A DNA stretch of 64,000 nt from Pontederia crassipes (lineage: Eukaryota > Streptophyta > Magnoliopsida > Commelinales > Pontederiaceae), in NCBI GenBank assembly GCA_030549335.1, contig CM060198.1, positions 54,321,995 to 54,385,994 on the forward strand. Reading direction: 5' to 3'. Made by a program: the position numbers and the translations under genes. This document shows, in pieces, positions 1 to 13,000 of the stretch. Each line of letters starts with the position of its first letter. The first letter of the stretch is position 1. The notes beneath the pieces are model-generated. The model was not told the origin of the DNA. It did no database searches and saw nothing but the letters and a program-made list of their open reading frames with translations.

Positions 1-770
1 TAATTTACATAAATCTTAAAATTTAAATATAATATTATAATTTATGTAATTCTTAAAATTTAAATATAATATTATAATTTACGTAATCTTAAAATTTATG
101 TAAATCTTAAATTTAAATATTTTCACTAATTAATAAAATATTTTTAAATTATTAGAACTAAATACTTTATAATTTTAATTAATAAAATTTAATAATTTAA
201 TTTATAAGCTAAATAATATATATATATATATTAAAAAGTAATTAAAAGAAAAAAAGTAAATTAAGAAAGAAAAAAGTAAAAAAATTGAAAGTTCTTGCTT
301 ACGACAAGAACTAAAAAGTTCTCATTACACAATCTATTTGCTTGAATTTGCTAGAACTTGGGCAAGTTCCAACCCAAGTTCCAACAACCAAACATTGTCA
401 TTAGTCATCGAGTACTAATCGATTTGATAAAAAAGTTTAAGTTTGGTGTTTGAATAAAAAATGTAATGATGAGAATTTAAAAAGTTAATTTAATAGATAA
501 GTTTTAGTAGGTGTTTGGATAAGAATTAAGAATATAATTTATTATTTTATAAGGTATAAAAAAATTAAAATATTATGTATTTATTTAATGAAAATAATAT
601 TTTATGAAAAAATTATATTAATATTATAATTTATATTATATAAAAAATATTTATATTAAATAATAAGTTTATATATTAATATTAATTTCAATTAATTTTT
701 ATGCTATTAATATTACAATTTACGTAAAGAATGTCTTAAGATCCAAATATAATATAAATTAGATAATGAT
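1..770. repeat. AT-rich MITE-like repeat, left part of copy 1
   Basis: Very AT-rich DNA. The part from about 420 (phrases such as gtgtttgaataaaaaatgt and ttttagtaggtgtttggata) matches 6050-6200 and 9440-9560 almost phrase for phrase, so this is one of at least three copies of the same family. A GTTCTT-rich stretch at 285-380 may be the end of a neighbouring copy. The copy is interrupted at about 770 and similar AT-rich sequence resumes at about 3200. No coding potential seen. Confidence 0.5.
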
Positions 771-3195
771 GTGGAATGAGTGGAGTAGTGATAACTTATT
801 GATTTTATGGTTCAAAAATGAATATTATGAAATGTGTTCACACTCCTCTCTTCCTCTCTACTGCAAGTGCACAAGTCAATGTAGTAGACTCAAGTATCAT
901 ATCCATAGTGATTTAAAGGCTAAAGACTCACTAAACTAACTTAGACTAGCCCTAAACTAAGTGGCAAAAATAGAAAATTAAGAAAAGTAAAAATAGATTT
1001 TAAATGTGACTAGAAGAGTAACTATTTTTTGTGTTTTAATCAATCAATGGAAAGGTTCTCTTAGGAATTGAGATTCATCTAATTTAGCTATAGATGGATT
1101 GGAACAATTCACATTGAAATGTCAATTCTGATTCAACTAGTACAGAGCTGTTTTCACAGCATGATTAAACTAAGACTAATCACCATATTTTCATAGGAAT
1201 AACTAGCTAAGTTGAATTAGAAGAAGTCTCTACTGATAGTGAGTTATCATTAAGCATAGACCTTGAGCACCTCATTGATTTTGCCAAATCTTCTCAGATT
1301 TTGGCAAATGCCAGATTGGCACCACAACCAAACCAACATTCATACCATCAACTAATCAGAAATGTAATGAATTCAATTCTAATGCTTCTTGGTTTATCTC
1401 TAAACAACAAGGGGATTTATAATCAGCCTCTCAGCTGCAAATGAAATAAAATTCACACCAACATTAGTTCATTGGATAAAATCAGCACATATCACAAATT
1501 GAAATCATAAAGTTATCATTGCTTCTTAATTCATTTCTGAACAAGAAGGAGACCTAGGATTAGCCTCTTAGCTATTAAGAAATCAGTGCCCCTCAATGAT
1601 AAACAGATTTCAATATTTCAAGAATCAAAAATAAAAATCAGATTTCAGAAATAAAAAATCAGATTCCTAATCAAGAATTGGACCTAGAAACTTGTCATTG
1701 ATTCTTGATTCATTTTTAAACAAAGAATAGATCATAAGACAACCTCTCAATTGTAAATACAAGTAGGATCTCACAATATCAAGAACATGAATCAATGAAT
1801 TTAGAAATGCAGAAACAGAAATCAGATATCAGTGTAGGAAATCAGATTTGTTCTTACTCCATCCACAACTAAACTATATTACTACCCTATCCTAGGAGGG
1901 CTGGAATTTAGCTCATTATAATTACAAGGTTTGATGCAAAACAGAAAGAGATAGCCATGCTAAACATATGAAATCAGAAAGGATAGAAATCTGTTGATAG
2001 GAAATTATATTCAGCAATGGCTTCTTCCTCCAGCTCCTTTCCTTCCTCCCCTTCAGATCTTGTCCAGAATCCTCCAAATGGAGGCTCCCCTGGTCCAGCA
2101 GCCTCCTAATGGAGGCTCTCCCTCCATGATCCATGTTTCGCAGCTTTTATATGTGAATTTTACACCCTTTGATACAGATCAGAATGTTCCATGGTGGTGT
2201 GATTGTGCCAAGTGTCTTGGTTATGAAAATATCAACAAATGTAGCAACTTTTTGGACAACAAATCAGTGGTCCCCCCCCCCTCCACCTTTTCCAGTAGAT
2301 TTCAGACTTGTTGCAGGATTGTAATACTTGTTAGAAGAGCCAAAACAATAAGCATCAAAGTCCTTAAATAGAAATTAAACAATTGAGAGTTAGGACAGCT
2401 ACTAATATCAGCTTCATCATCAAATGAAATTTGGTGTTGTGCAGGAATGAATTCCTTGCACAGAAATGACAATTATATGCTCCTGAATGATAACCTTGCA
2501 TAGAAGTAATAATTCTGTATAGATTAAATCATGATTGTTCAAAGATGATTAATTCAGAATGGCCAGGGATTAGGATAGCATATAAATAAGGTCAATTATC
2601 AAGTGTGGATAATGCTTCATAAGAATGATAACTTGTTCACATTGAAATGACAACTGTCCAAATATGGATAATTCAAATTAGCAACTCAACAAGGGACTTG
2701 GACAGCAATTAGATGAGTTCAATTATCAGATATGGACAATGTTTCATAAGAGTGATAACTTGAGCCTCGGAATGATAACCTTGTATATAGAAATGATAAC
2801 TTGTGCAGATTTTATCATGATTATCCAAATATGACCAATTCAAAGTAGCAAGGAGTTTAAGACAGCAATTAAATGATTACCTAATGCTGTTATACAGAAA
2901 TAATGACCTTGTACATTGAAATGATCACTTTGCCCACAAAAATGATAACTTGCCACAAAAAATGATAACTTGACATAGAATTGATAACTTTATGGATTTT
3001 AGCAATTCAAAACCTCTATGCACATGAAATTAAGTATAAAATGAGGATGGTCAGCTGGTTATTACAATTCATTGAATTCTATGTAAAATTGACCATATGT
3101 AAGACAAAATGAGGGCTTAATAAGAGTGAAATGAATAGAAAATGAAATAAAAACCTAACATGATCGGCTAGTGATTAGATAACTTATATTTTTTT
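771..3195. repeat. Unclassified insertion made of diverged tandem units
   Basis: Base composition here is more even than in the flanks. One motif family recurs at about 1375, 1512 and 1690 (a tgcttcttggttt-like start, an aaacaa/gaacaag core, then cctctcagctgc-like). A second recurs from about 2500 to 3000 (aatgataacttg, caattatcaagtgtgg at 2594 and caattatcagatatgg near 2720, about 128 bp apart). It sits where the flanking AT-rich repeat is broken, so it is probably an inserted element, possibly an old LTR or LARD. No LTR pair, primer site or protein domain could be found. The short ORFs at 1922-2371 resemble nothing I know. Confidence 0.35.
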
Positions 3196-3650
3196 TTCTA
3201 AAAACAACTCAAAATTCTAATTAATAAATTCTATTATATATAAGAATTTACATTAAAAAATATACTATTATACATAAGAATTACATTAATTTATTTAATT
3301 AAAATTATAATATTTACATCAATTTAGTTAATTATTTAAATCTTTTATACTATAATACTAAGCAAAATGTTATAACTAATTAATAAAATAATTTTAATTA
3401 TTTGATCCAAATAAATTTGATTCTAATAATATATAATATATATTAAATTAAATATTATTATTATAAGCCTAAAAGTAGCACCACCTACCTTTAGGCCTAT
3501 ATGTAAATAGTAAAAAAAATACATCACTCGATTCTCGCTAGAAAGCGCGAACCAAGTAAAGTTCTTGCTCAAAGCAAGAACTTGTAGAACCAAGTTCTGA
3601 TCACGTGATGTTTGACTAAAACTTGAGTTCATCTACTTTTTTTATTAGCG
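3196..3650. repeat. AT-rich MITE-like repeat, right part of copy 1
   Basis: AT-rich tract with phrases (ttatactataatactaa, gatccaaataaatttg) shared with 15455-15545. It ends in a GTTCTTGC/GCAAGAAC-rich stretch at 3560-3600 like the other copies. It is read as the continuation of the repeat interrupted at about 770. Confidence 0.45.
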
Positions 3651-6006
3651 TACAAGATTGTGACTTAAGTAGGTATAAAAATAGTTTTGGTGGATTGATT
3701 TTCTTCCATTGTAAAAAAAACTCATTCAACGTTTACTAATTAATTAAAAAATAAAGGAATTACTCTAAAATTAGTTTACAAATAAAAAGTAGTGAATTGA
3801 TTTTTTTTTCGATGATTCTCGAGATATTACTTCAATATGATAATATTTTTCAAACTCAAATAATAACATAAAATTTATGAAAATAGATACTTTATTATAT
3901 CATGGGTGAGCATTGAACTTTCAGATATATCAAATAAGAGTTCCAAATATAACATAAGAAGGTTAAAGTATGCGAAACTTATATGAATAATAAAAATAAT
4001 GGCTCATGGATTAATAATATAAATAAAATGTTTATAATAAAAGATGGTCCTTAGGTCCTTATAATTTTTTTTAAGTATGACCCTAATTTGATCATATCAA
4101 TTTTGATTCATTTAAACACCTTACCTCTTTTTTTTAATTTGTTCGATGTTGAGCATTTCTTGTACCCTTATTTCTAATCATATTTGCATATAAACAAAAT
4201 AAACCAACGAATAAATCTTGAATACACACACAATTTTTTAATTACAAAAGGAGGCCTATGAAATTAATGTAAAAAATACAGATTAAAAATGACTTCGAAC
4301 TCGTGATCTCTCAATCTCTAAGTAATGGTGTGCACTGTTCACAATTTCGCTGGGAACCATTGGGGTTGTTAGATTTTTCTTTTGTGCTTTAGTTGTTTCT
4401 TTAATGTTATAAAATTTTAACATTATATATTATAATATAAAGTACAACTATAAAGTATAGTATATGATATATTATTATGTATCATACATTAGACTTGTTA
4501 TTATTATAAATAAGTGTATAGTAAGTAAAGAACTATGGCATGTAAGAACTGGACATGCCCATGGGTCTTAAGCCTAATAGTAATTGTGGTAGTAACAAAT
4601 TACATAAAATTAAATATTAAACTTAAGTTAAAATTTCAACTTTAGATAAAAGTTATTATCATTATTATATTATTATCATCATCATCATCTCAAAGTATAA
4701 TAAAGATCTTACATAGTGAAAATCATTTTTTTATTTGAATTTTTTCTTCTACAGCGTAGGTTAGGTTTAATTGGAATGGGTATGTTTAAATTTTTTACAC
4801 TATGTTTGAATACAACTTTTATTAATTTAACTAAGTATAGATTGATCATTTGACTTAAAATTTAATCCACAAAATTAGTGATTTTGGATGGGTTAAAAAT
4901 AATTATTCAACACTCTACTTTTATTTCTTCTCTGAAATAAAAAAAATCTTAAGAATAATAATAACATTTATCAAACTTAACCTTCCCTAACCCATATGCT
5001 ATATTTTATATCCAAACAAAGAGTGGATTAAACTGACCCAACCCATCCCATTAATTTATATCCAAACATAATTGTTATAAATCATCACCACACTAAACTT
5101 CACTAACTTATACTCCACCATCCTAATCCATCCCTAAAACCAAACACACCCTAAGCCATATTTCGATTCACTTTGATTCTTTTTTTCCCCAGTGACTAAG
5201 GTTTTTTAAAAGAAAAAGTTTAAGAAATATATAATGTTGGCATATAAAACACATATGCCATCATAAAATCATAGTCCTCCATTCAATCAAGAGATGATGA
5301 GTGGACATGATAATGACGACGAAGATGATGATTAGTTATAATGAATCTAATGTTAATAATTTTATATCTCAAATTGAATAATATTTTAGTCAATAATTTT
5401 TTAAAAAATTTATGGATTCAAATCCTTTTGTAATTTTGCGATTGAAATATCTCTAAAAAATTATGAAAGACATGTATACATTTTTACATTGAGAAAGATT
5501 TGTTTTGTCAAAAATTTTGAAAGACAACCTATAATTCTCAAATTTCAACAAAAATATCCTTCATAAATTGAGAAGGATAGAATGTTCTTCTCAAGATGAA
5601 GTCATTTGAAAAGCAACCGAGGAAGAACGGTTTGTCCTTTTCAATTTGCGAATGAACTTTTCCACAAAAATTGTTAAAGATAAATGGTCATCTTCAAATT
5701 TCGACAAATAGTTTTTTTCGAAATATGGAAATGCATATGCATCCAAGTATCCAACATTTCAATGGATAAAATCTATTAGAATTTGGTATGAATATCTTTA
5801 TTCGTCAAAACCAATGTGTTTCCAACAAGTATATTTCGAACATTCTTGGTCCATTCAAAATCCATGCAAAATAATTATTTGCAACAAATTTTAAATAATT
5901 TGCATGTCATTTTTAAGTACGTTCTGTGATGCAAATGCTTTATTCTATCATCATCATCATTAGATGCACCATGCTTACTTAAAACTCTTCAACTTTGTTC
6001 TCTTTG
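3651..6006. other. AT-rich intergenic DNA, no gene seen
   Basis: Poly-A/T runs, short trinucleotide stretches (atcatcatc near 4675) and no ORF resembling a known protein. A MITE-like stretch may be present at 4780-5150 (phrases about being in excess of accaaacacaccc near the end), but no clear paired termini were found. Confidence 0.5.
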
Positions 6007-6705
6007 GCTGCGTTTGGTACGGAAATGTTGAGAGAACTTTTGTTCTCGAGAACTAATTAATGTGATAGAAAAGTTTGGGTTGGTGTTTGGATGAAAAAGT
6101 GTAATGATGGGATTTAAAAAGTTGATGTGATTGATAAGTTTTAGTGGATGTTTGGATAAAAAGTAATAATTAAGAATATAATTTATTATTTTATGAGGTA
6201 TAAAATTATAGTAAATAAAAATATATTATTAATATTATAATTTATGTAAATTGTTATATTATTAATATTATTTTTATTTATTTTGATTAAATATTTTAAA
6301 TATTATTAATAGTACAATTTACGTACAAGATCCAAATATAATATATTTTAAAAAAATTGAATAGTTTAATTAATAAAATATTTATTAATTATTAGAACTA
6401 ATTATTTTATAGTTTTAATTAATAACATTTAATAAATTATTTTATAATATCCATAATAATGTATTAATATATTATAAATTATATATATGTACATTATAAA
6501 ATAATTAAAAAAATAGATGAAATTGAAAATAAAAAAGATTACGGCTGGAGTTGAAAAAAAAGTAAATGTTCTTGCAGGTAAGAACATTTGACGAGAACAT
6601 TTGCTAAAATATTCTCGTCAAGCTCACGTGTTTTTGTTCCCGTCATGTAAGTTGTTTGGAAACATTTCGCGATGTTCCGCGAAATGCTCCCAAACCAAAC
6701 GCCGC
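6007..6705. repeat. Complete AT-rich MITE-like element, copy 2
   Basis: The left end reads ggctgcgtttggtac and the right end gaaatgctcccaaaccaaacgccgcc. The outer 13 bases are inverted repeats of one another with one mismatch (ggctgcgtttggt / ggcggcgtttggt). Possible 3-bp ttt flank duplication. GTTCTC/GTTCTT hairpin-like motifs lie just inside both ends. The interior is AT-rich and has no ORF. The termini resemble the GTTTGGT-type ends of Tourist-like (PIF/Harbinger) MITEs, but the class assignment is inference. Confidence 0.55.
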
Positions 6706-8825
6706 CTTTTAGTTACCTCTTAAGTTAATTACGAATTGATTACATGCACTTCTTTTCAACAAGATTTAATAGGATAATTAAATTTCTTAAATTTTCTTCA
6801 CCTTTTTTAGACAAAAAAGTTGGAAGAAGTTTGATGGATGTTTCTCTCTTATCCAACTTTAATTTGGAGAGGTGAGTTGTGGTTGATGAAAGAAAAAAAT
6901 ATAATGGGACATATCAGAACTTTAATTAACATTTATGCTCAACCTATTTTATTCTGCATGATCTCATCGTCATTCATCCCCTTATTAAATTGGGCATGCA
7001 TTACGTCCATTAACATATATATGTTCAAATGTCTCTCTACACACTCTTCTTTTATCATATTGTCGATATGCCAACATTATATCTCGTGACTTCTTATGAT
7101 TCATAAGGGGCGCAACTAGTGGTCGCACTTTACCACTGCAATCATGATATCAAATACTTTCACAATTTGTGTATCGTTAATTAAAGATGTTATGTCTAAG
7201 TTCACTATTTGTGAAATTTTATCACGACTCAATTATTCACGAGTGCTTAAACGAGTGCTTAGTATAAATTATGAAGTTCATTGTTCAGAGATTTTCATCA
7301 ACTAAAATATTTACAACTCTCCGAGACTCATTAAATTAGTTTGTTTCATATATATTATAAAATTCACTGCTCGTGAAATTTTTTATTCAAATATTTTTTG
7401 TCTTCTTAAACCACATATTTAATAACTATTCCGATGCAATTATTAACTTTTGACCAATGGCCAAACATCTCATTTTTTTATTTTATTTCTTGTGACCAAT
7501 TGAAATTGCCCAATATATAATGAATAAAAATTTCAATTTAATTTAATTAATTAATCAACCCAAATGTCTACACATCAATTTAATTTATTTCATATCAATT
7601 TTCTTTGTTTTAACTATTATCAATGCAAGTTTATGTTTTATTCTTTTATGTTATTAGTGAAATTAATTGAGTGTGTTATTTAATTTAAAACATTAATCAA
7701 CAAATTTTTAGATTTTATTTATCAATTAATTTCATCATTTTTGCATTGCAGTTGGGTTAGACATTTCTAGTACTAGTCTTGGCTTTCTTTTGTGTATGAA
7801 AAAGAAAGTTTTCCAATAATTTCAAATGTTCTCTACAGTCCAAAAAAGTAAGAACACTATAAATTAAGTTTTATGGTCTACAAAGTAATATCTAATATAA
7901 AAAATAATCAAAATATTCTACCGACATAAAATTTGTTAAATTAATTATTAATGACAATGTAAATAATTAAGTTTCCCGAGGGACCTATGTGTTATAGTGT
8001 AGGCTATTTCACTAGTCCATATATATTTTGCTTTACAAAATTTTTAATAGATTATAAAATTAATTATTAATAATGCATATAATTATTTTGAAGTAAAGGA
8101 ATAATGGTACCAAATTATGAGTTTTTTTCTTATTTTTATCAGCTTGAATATTATATTAATTGCTAACCATGTATATAAATATTTTAATAAAAAATGTTAA
8201 TGATAATAAATTCTGAAACCTTCCTTTTTTAAAAAAAAAATTTTGATTACCAAAGCACTTCTAACTGAACTATTGTTGTTCTTTTTCAAGAAAAACTTTC
8301 ACAGCCTTTATGTTTTTTATAGTGGATAATATTTTTATGGATATTAGTTATGTTGAAACACAAGTAAAATATCTTTATTGTATTGCTTATGATTTTAGCT
8401 CAAGTGATGATGGCGATGAGACGGGATGAACGATGAATGAACAATCTCAAAATCTACTAAGGATATTGAAGTTCATTAATGATGTTGATATGCAAGTTGT
8501 CTAACAATGAAATCCATCAAAATTATTCTGAAATTTATTATTCTTTCTAATTTATAAAAAATATTGTACCCACGAGCTAAAAGGATTTTAAAATTTGATT
8601 TGAGTAAAATATTCAAATCTTTCTAACATAAAAATAATTTTAGAAAAGGATTTAAATCCAACTAAATGATCTAAAACACTAAACAAATATTTATGGCATA
8701 AAGAGGAAATTAGAAATCTTGTAATCCTGACTACTAATCGAATTTTGCTACATCAAAACTTTGACTCAAATTTGAATAGTATGAAACAATTATGCCACAG
8801 TTAATCAAATATAATTGCTCTAATA
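6706..8825. other. AT-rich intergenic DNA, no gene seen
   Basis: No ORF with recognisable similarity. The ORF at 6838-7089 has no domain or biased composition I recognise and lies in AT-rich DNA, so it is probably a chance frame. Confidence 0.5.
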
Positions 8826-8827
8826 AT

Positions 8828-8990
8828 AAACATGAGCCGGGGTCAAGTGATAAGCAGTTTGGTTTTATATAAGGAGGTATCAAGTTTGAAATTTTTCGTA
8901 TGCAAAATATTATTATTGGGAGCCTCACTTGTAATAATCAGATATGCGAACTGGGACAACATAGATTAGCCGAGTGATAGTGAATTTATT
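8828..8990 (+). repeat. Possible tRNA-derived SINE remnant
   Basis: The stretch gccggggtcaagtgataagc followed about 45 bases later by caagtttgaaatt resembles degenerate A and B boxes of a tRNA promoter. The downstream phrase ttagccgagtgatagt recurs in related form near 50345 and 56073, suggesting a shared SINE family 3' part. Ends and target duplication not defined. Confidence 0.3.
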
Positions 8991-9388
8991 TTTTTATCTG
9001 ATCACTTCGAATATTATGATGACAATTGAAAAAAAGATAACTGCTCTAATATCATTTGACACAATAAGAATACAAAATATGCATGAACAAAAGACTTCAA
9101 AATCCACCAACAATTTTCATGTGCATATTATTTGCTTCAATTTGTCAAGACAAATAATTACTCTAAAATTCATGAGAGTCATTTTGGGACCTGCCAAAAA
9201 TTTTCATAATCCATTATAGCATATTGAATCCATGCTATAAAAAATGATGTTCGACTTGGGAAAAAATATTTAAAGTTGTTTTTTATTTATTCCAAAAAAA
9301 CCCTACAACATAGTTTTAGAAAAAAATTGGACTCCAACTAAATAATTTAAAATAGCAAAAAAATCTTTTTTAAAATAGAGAATTCTTA

Positions 9389-9754
9389 AGTTGTGTTTGG
9401 ATGCAAGAACTTAAATTGTTATTAGTTTTTTAGAACTAATCAATTAAACAAAAAAATTTGATTTGGTGTTTTGATGAAAAATATAATAATGAAAATTAAA
9501 AAGTTGATTAGATACATAAGTTTTAATAAGTGTTTGAACAAACAGTAAGAACTAGAAGAATAAATTTATTTTTATTATATTTAAGGTATTGTATTAAAAA
9601 TATTATAATTGATTATTATTTAGGATAATGTAAAAAAACTAGTTTAATAATAAATATTAATTAATAATATTTTACTATACTATAATACTAATTAAAGTAT
9701 AATAAATAATTAAGAAAATAATTATTTTAATATTGGATTAAATAATTTATTTTA
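9389..9754. repeat. AT-rich MITE-like repeat, left part of copy 3
   Basis: Begins near tgtgtttggatgcaagaac and carries the same internal phrases as the copies at 420-770 and 6050-6200. It is interrupted by the Mutator-like element. The last nine bases, tttatttta (9746-9754), are the left copy of that element's target duplication. Confidence 0.5.
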
Positions 9755-10376
9755 GGGGATGTTGTGGGTCCAAAAAATCCCCATATATGTGGGGTATCCT
9801 TGGATTTTGATCGGATGGTGGAAAAAATAGCGCAGTTCATATTTGTATTAGTTGAGCAATAGCCGGTTCACTTATGTTGGACCCCCGGTTCTGGTGTGGG
9901 TTCAATATCACAACTTCCCTCTGTCTTCATCTTCTCAACCTCCCTCTCTCCTCATCTTCTCTCAGAAATTAGGGCAAGCTCTGCCGCTGCATTTCGCTCA
10001 GTCAGGATCACAGCCGCTGCATTTCACCATCGTCGTGTGCATCCTCCGCCGTGACATCGCTTGTTCGCGCTCTTATTTCAGCCGCTGCATTTTTTAAAGG
10101 CTACATTTCTGGGAGTAAGTTCTTGCCTCTCCTCTTTGCCACCTGATTTGATCCATGGCATTTTCCTGCTGCTGCTGTGAGCATCTTGAGTTGATGCCTC
10201 CCCTCCTTGCTGTCAGACATTTCCTGTGAGCGCCTTGAGTTGCTGCCTCTCTCGATCTCTCTGACAGGACCTCAGCCACTGTGTTTCCCTATCGTTGTGT
10301 ACAACCTCCGCCGCGACTTGTTCCTATTTGAGCTCTGATTTCAGCCGTTGCATTTTCAAGAGACTACATTTCTGGG
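9755..10376. repeat. Left terminal inverted repeat of the MULE
   Basis: About 622 bp that pairs with 14776-15411. It is pyrimidine- and GC-rich compared with its surroundings. It contains an internal near-duplication: the stretch with ctacatttctgggagtaag at about 10102 recurs at about 10364, followed each time by a tctcctctttgccacctgat phrase. It presumably holds the promoter for the transposase. Confidence 0.9.
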
Positions 10377-10702
10377 AGTAAGACCTTGCCTCTCCTCTTT
10401 GCCACCTGATTTCATCTAGGAAATTTCCTTGCTCTTTTGATGTTTCACATATTTGTTATTCCATTTCAGCTGCTTCATTTGTTGTTCGATGATGCTGCAG
10501 TATTCTTAGCTCCCCCTCTCATAGTCGCCTTAACTACACCTCACAGATCTTGCAAAGGTAATCGTTGGGTCATTTAATCATTCACTAGTTTATCCTTATG
10601 CCTTTCTTACTTACTTGTGTTTCATTAAAACTAAGCAACTATGGAAATGTCATAGCCATCACTACTTCAACCATGTAGGTTATTTGTATATCTTCTACTA
10701 CT

Positions 10703-13000
10703 ATGGATGCAAACAATACACAACCACAAGACTTTGCAAATGGATTGTCACTGCATCAGAGGTCTTTTTATATGCATATTACTTGTTATCCTTTTAGCTT
10801 ATTGTTTCATTTTGCTTATTGTACATTTTTTTCAGCATAGGGCAGCATATAATTGAGATACATGATCAACATAATCTTGTTGATAAACCAACTTTAGGCA
10901 TGTTGTTTGATTCAGAAAATGAGGCATATGATTCTTACAATTTATATGCAAGAGTGATGGGTTTTTCAGTGCGAAAATCTTATACCACAAAGTGTAAGAA
11001 AACTCGCAAAATCATTAGTAGGTTGCTCGTCTGCTCAAAGAAAGGGCATAAGAATAGTAGTGATGAAGAGTTGGGAAAACAAATCAAAAGAAGGAAAAGA
11101 GAACTAAGAGTTGATTGTGATGCCCATTTACAAGTGGCGGTGAGAGGTCACGGAAAGTGGGAGGTTAAAAAGTTCGAAGAAAAGCACACACATTCTTGCT
11201 ACTCCTACCAAGGTAGCTATGTTGCGTTCTCACAATGAAACCCGCAAAGGTTCTAAGAATGTAATAGAAGCATTTCATAATGCTGGAATGGGACCATCTT
11301 TAATTTCTAAAGTGCTCAACTTTTCAGGCAAACCATTGATTACACCTCAAATTTGTAGCGACCATTTAAAGAAGACGCGTCAAAATAATCTAGGTGAGGA
11401 ATGTTTCGGTGTAATTAAATATTTTCAAAAGAAAATGGCCAAAGACAAAGATTTTATTTTCAGTTGGGAAGTTGATAAGAACAAGGTTGCAAGGAGTGTC
11501 TTTTGGGTGGATTCTAGATCAAGAGATAGTTATGTGATTTTCGGAGATGTTGTTAGTTTTGATACAACTTATAGGATGAATAAGTTATGCATGCCTTTCG
11601 CGCCATTTACTGGCGTCAACCATCATAGACAATTAATTTTATTCGGTTGTGCTTTATTAGCCGATGAAACATAAGAGACTTTTACTTGGTTATTTGAAAC
11701 ATGGTTGAAACATGGTTAGAATGCATGCATGATAAGCATCCTAAATGCATCATTACCGATCAAGATATAATTATGGGCAATGCTATTCGGAAAGTGTTTT
11801 CAAATACACGTCTCATGTATTGTATTTGGCATATCCAAAGAAATACTATGAGTAATCTTCAAGATTTATATGCTCAAGACAACTTTCAACAAGAATATGG
11901 AAAATGGATACATGATTCATCAAGTATCAATGAATTTGAAGCAACATGGTTCATGTTAAAAGAAAAGTTTGAAATTCGAGATGATCATTGGCTTTTAGTT
12001 ATATATGAGAAACGACAACGTTGGGCCTCTGTTTATTTGAATGATGTATTTGTTGCAGGTATGCGAACGACCCAAAGATCGGAAAGCATGAATTCCTTTT
12101 TTGATGGATTCGTGAATTCTAATACATCATTAACTGAGTTCGTACACCAATATGACAAAGCTGTTTCCACTCGTCGTGAGGCTGAAAAGCGAGAGAATTT
12201 AAAAAATATGAACTCTAAAGTTGATTTACTTACAAAAAAACCCATTAGAGAAGCATGCACGAGACATCTACACTCACAAGAATTTTCTCATTTTCCAAAA
12301 GGAATTTCTACATATGTTTGATTTCAACTCAATCAGAACTGAACAAGAGTCTTGCAAAGTCGTGTTTAATGTGTTCATGGATGGAGATGAAAAAGATAAA
12401 AAAAGTTATGTTGTGGAATTCAATGATCGCACAAGTATCTCCATCAAATGTTCATGCAAAAGATATGAAAGGGATCGCATTTTTTGTTATCATTCATTAT
12501 ACAGTTTTAAGATAGAGAATGTCACAAGATTGCCTGAAAAATATATTATTCATCGTTGGACGATGGATGCTAGATATTCGACAAAACATAAAGTTCATGA
12601 TAGTGCATCCATTTCTAGCAAGGGCCATGCTTCATAACTCCTATTTTGGATTGGAACTTTAGACATAATATGAGGATCACAACTGAAATGAGCTTACAAT
12701 CACCATATCATTTAGATATTGCAGTCGTGCTAGTGGATGAATTTATTGAAAAGTTGTCTCTTGTGCGAGAACACGTTCCAAGTTCAGCATGCAACATTGT
12801 CTTAAATCAACCTGAAGGATTAAATAATATTATTATACGTGATCCACCTTGTATTAAAGCAAAAGGAAGACCAAAGAAGCTTACCAGAATAAAATATGGT
12901 ATTGAGATGTCAATATCACAAAAGGGTAAAAAAAAGAGAACATGTAGTAAAATTGAAAAAAATGAGGAGTACATGATTATCAGTCCATCATGTCTGGTAA
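10703..13000 (+). pseudogene. FAR1-type MULE transposase, frameshifted
   Basis: A first exon starts at the ATG at 10703 and ends at 10761 (CAGAG|gtcttt). The next begins at 10836 after ttttttcag, in phase. A FAR1 DNA-binding domain follows (about 10880-11230: FDSENEAYDSYNLYARVMGF, then RELRVDCDAHLQV, ending in HTHS). The MULE transposase core lies at about 11480-12060 (DVVSFDTTYRMNKL with the first catalytic Asp, CIITDQD with the second, CIWHIQRN). A SWIM zinc finger is at about 12445-12505 (CSCKRYERDRIFCYH), and a KGRPKK tail at about 12860. Breaks: a frame change near 11194 in the FAR1 region; an in-frame TAA at 11672; an 11-bp tandem duplication of gaaacatggtt near 11694-11715 that shifts the frame; a frame change in the poly-A run near 12235; and a stop at 12637 with the frame continuing elsewhere. 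Family assignment is firm; the gene is dead. Confidence 0.93.

Noticed and set aside
10094..10279. 61-codon minus-strand frame and its relative at 14935-15135
   Set aside because: These are mirror images within the MULE TIRs and follow from the inverted repeat, not from coding selection.
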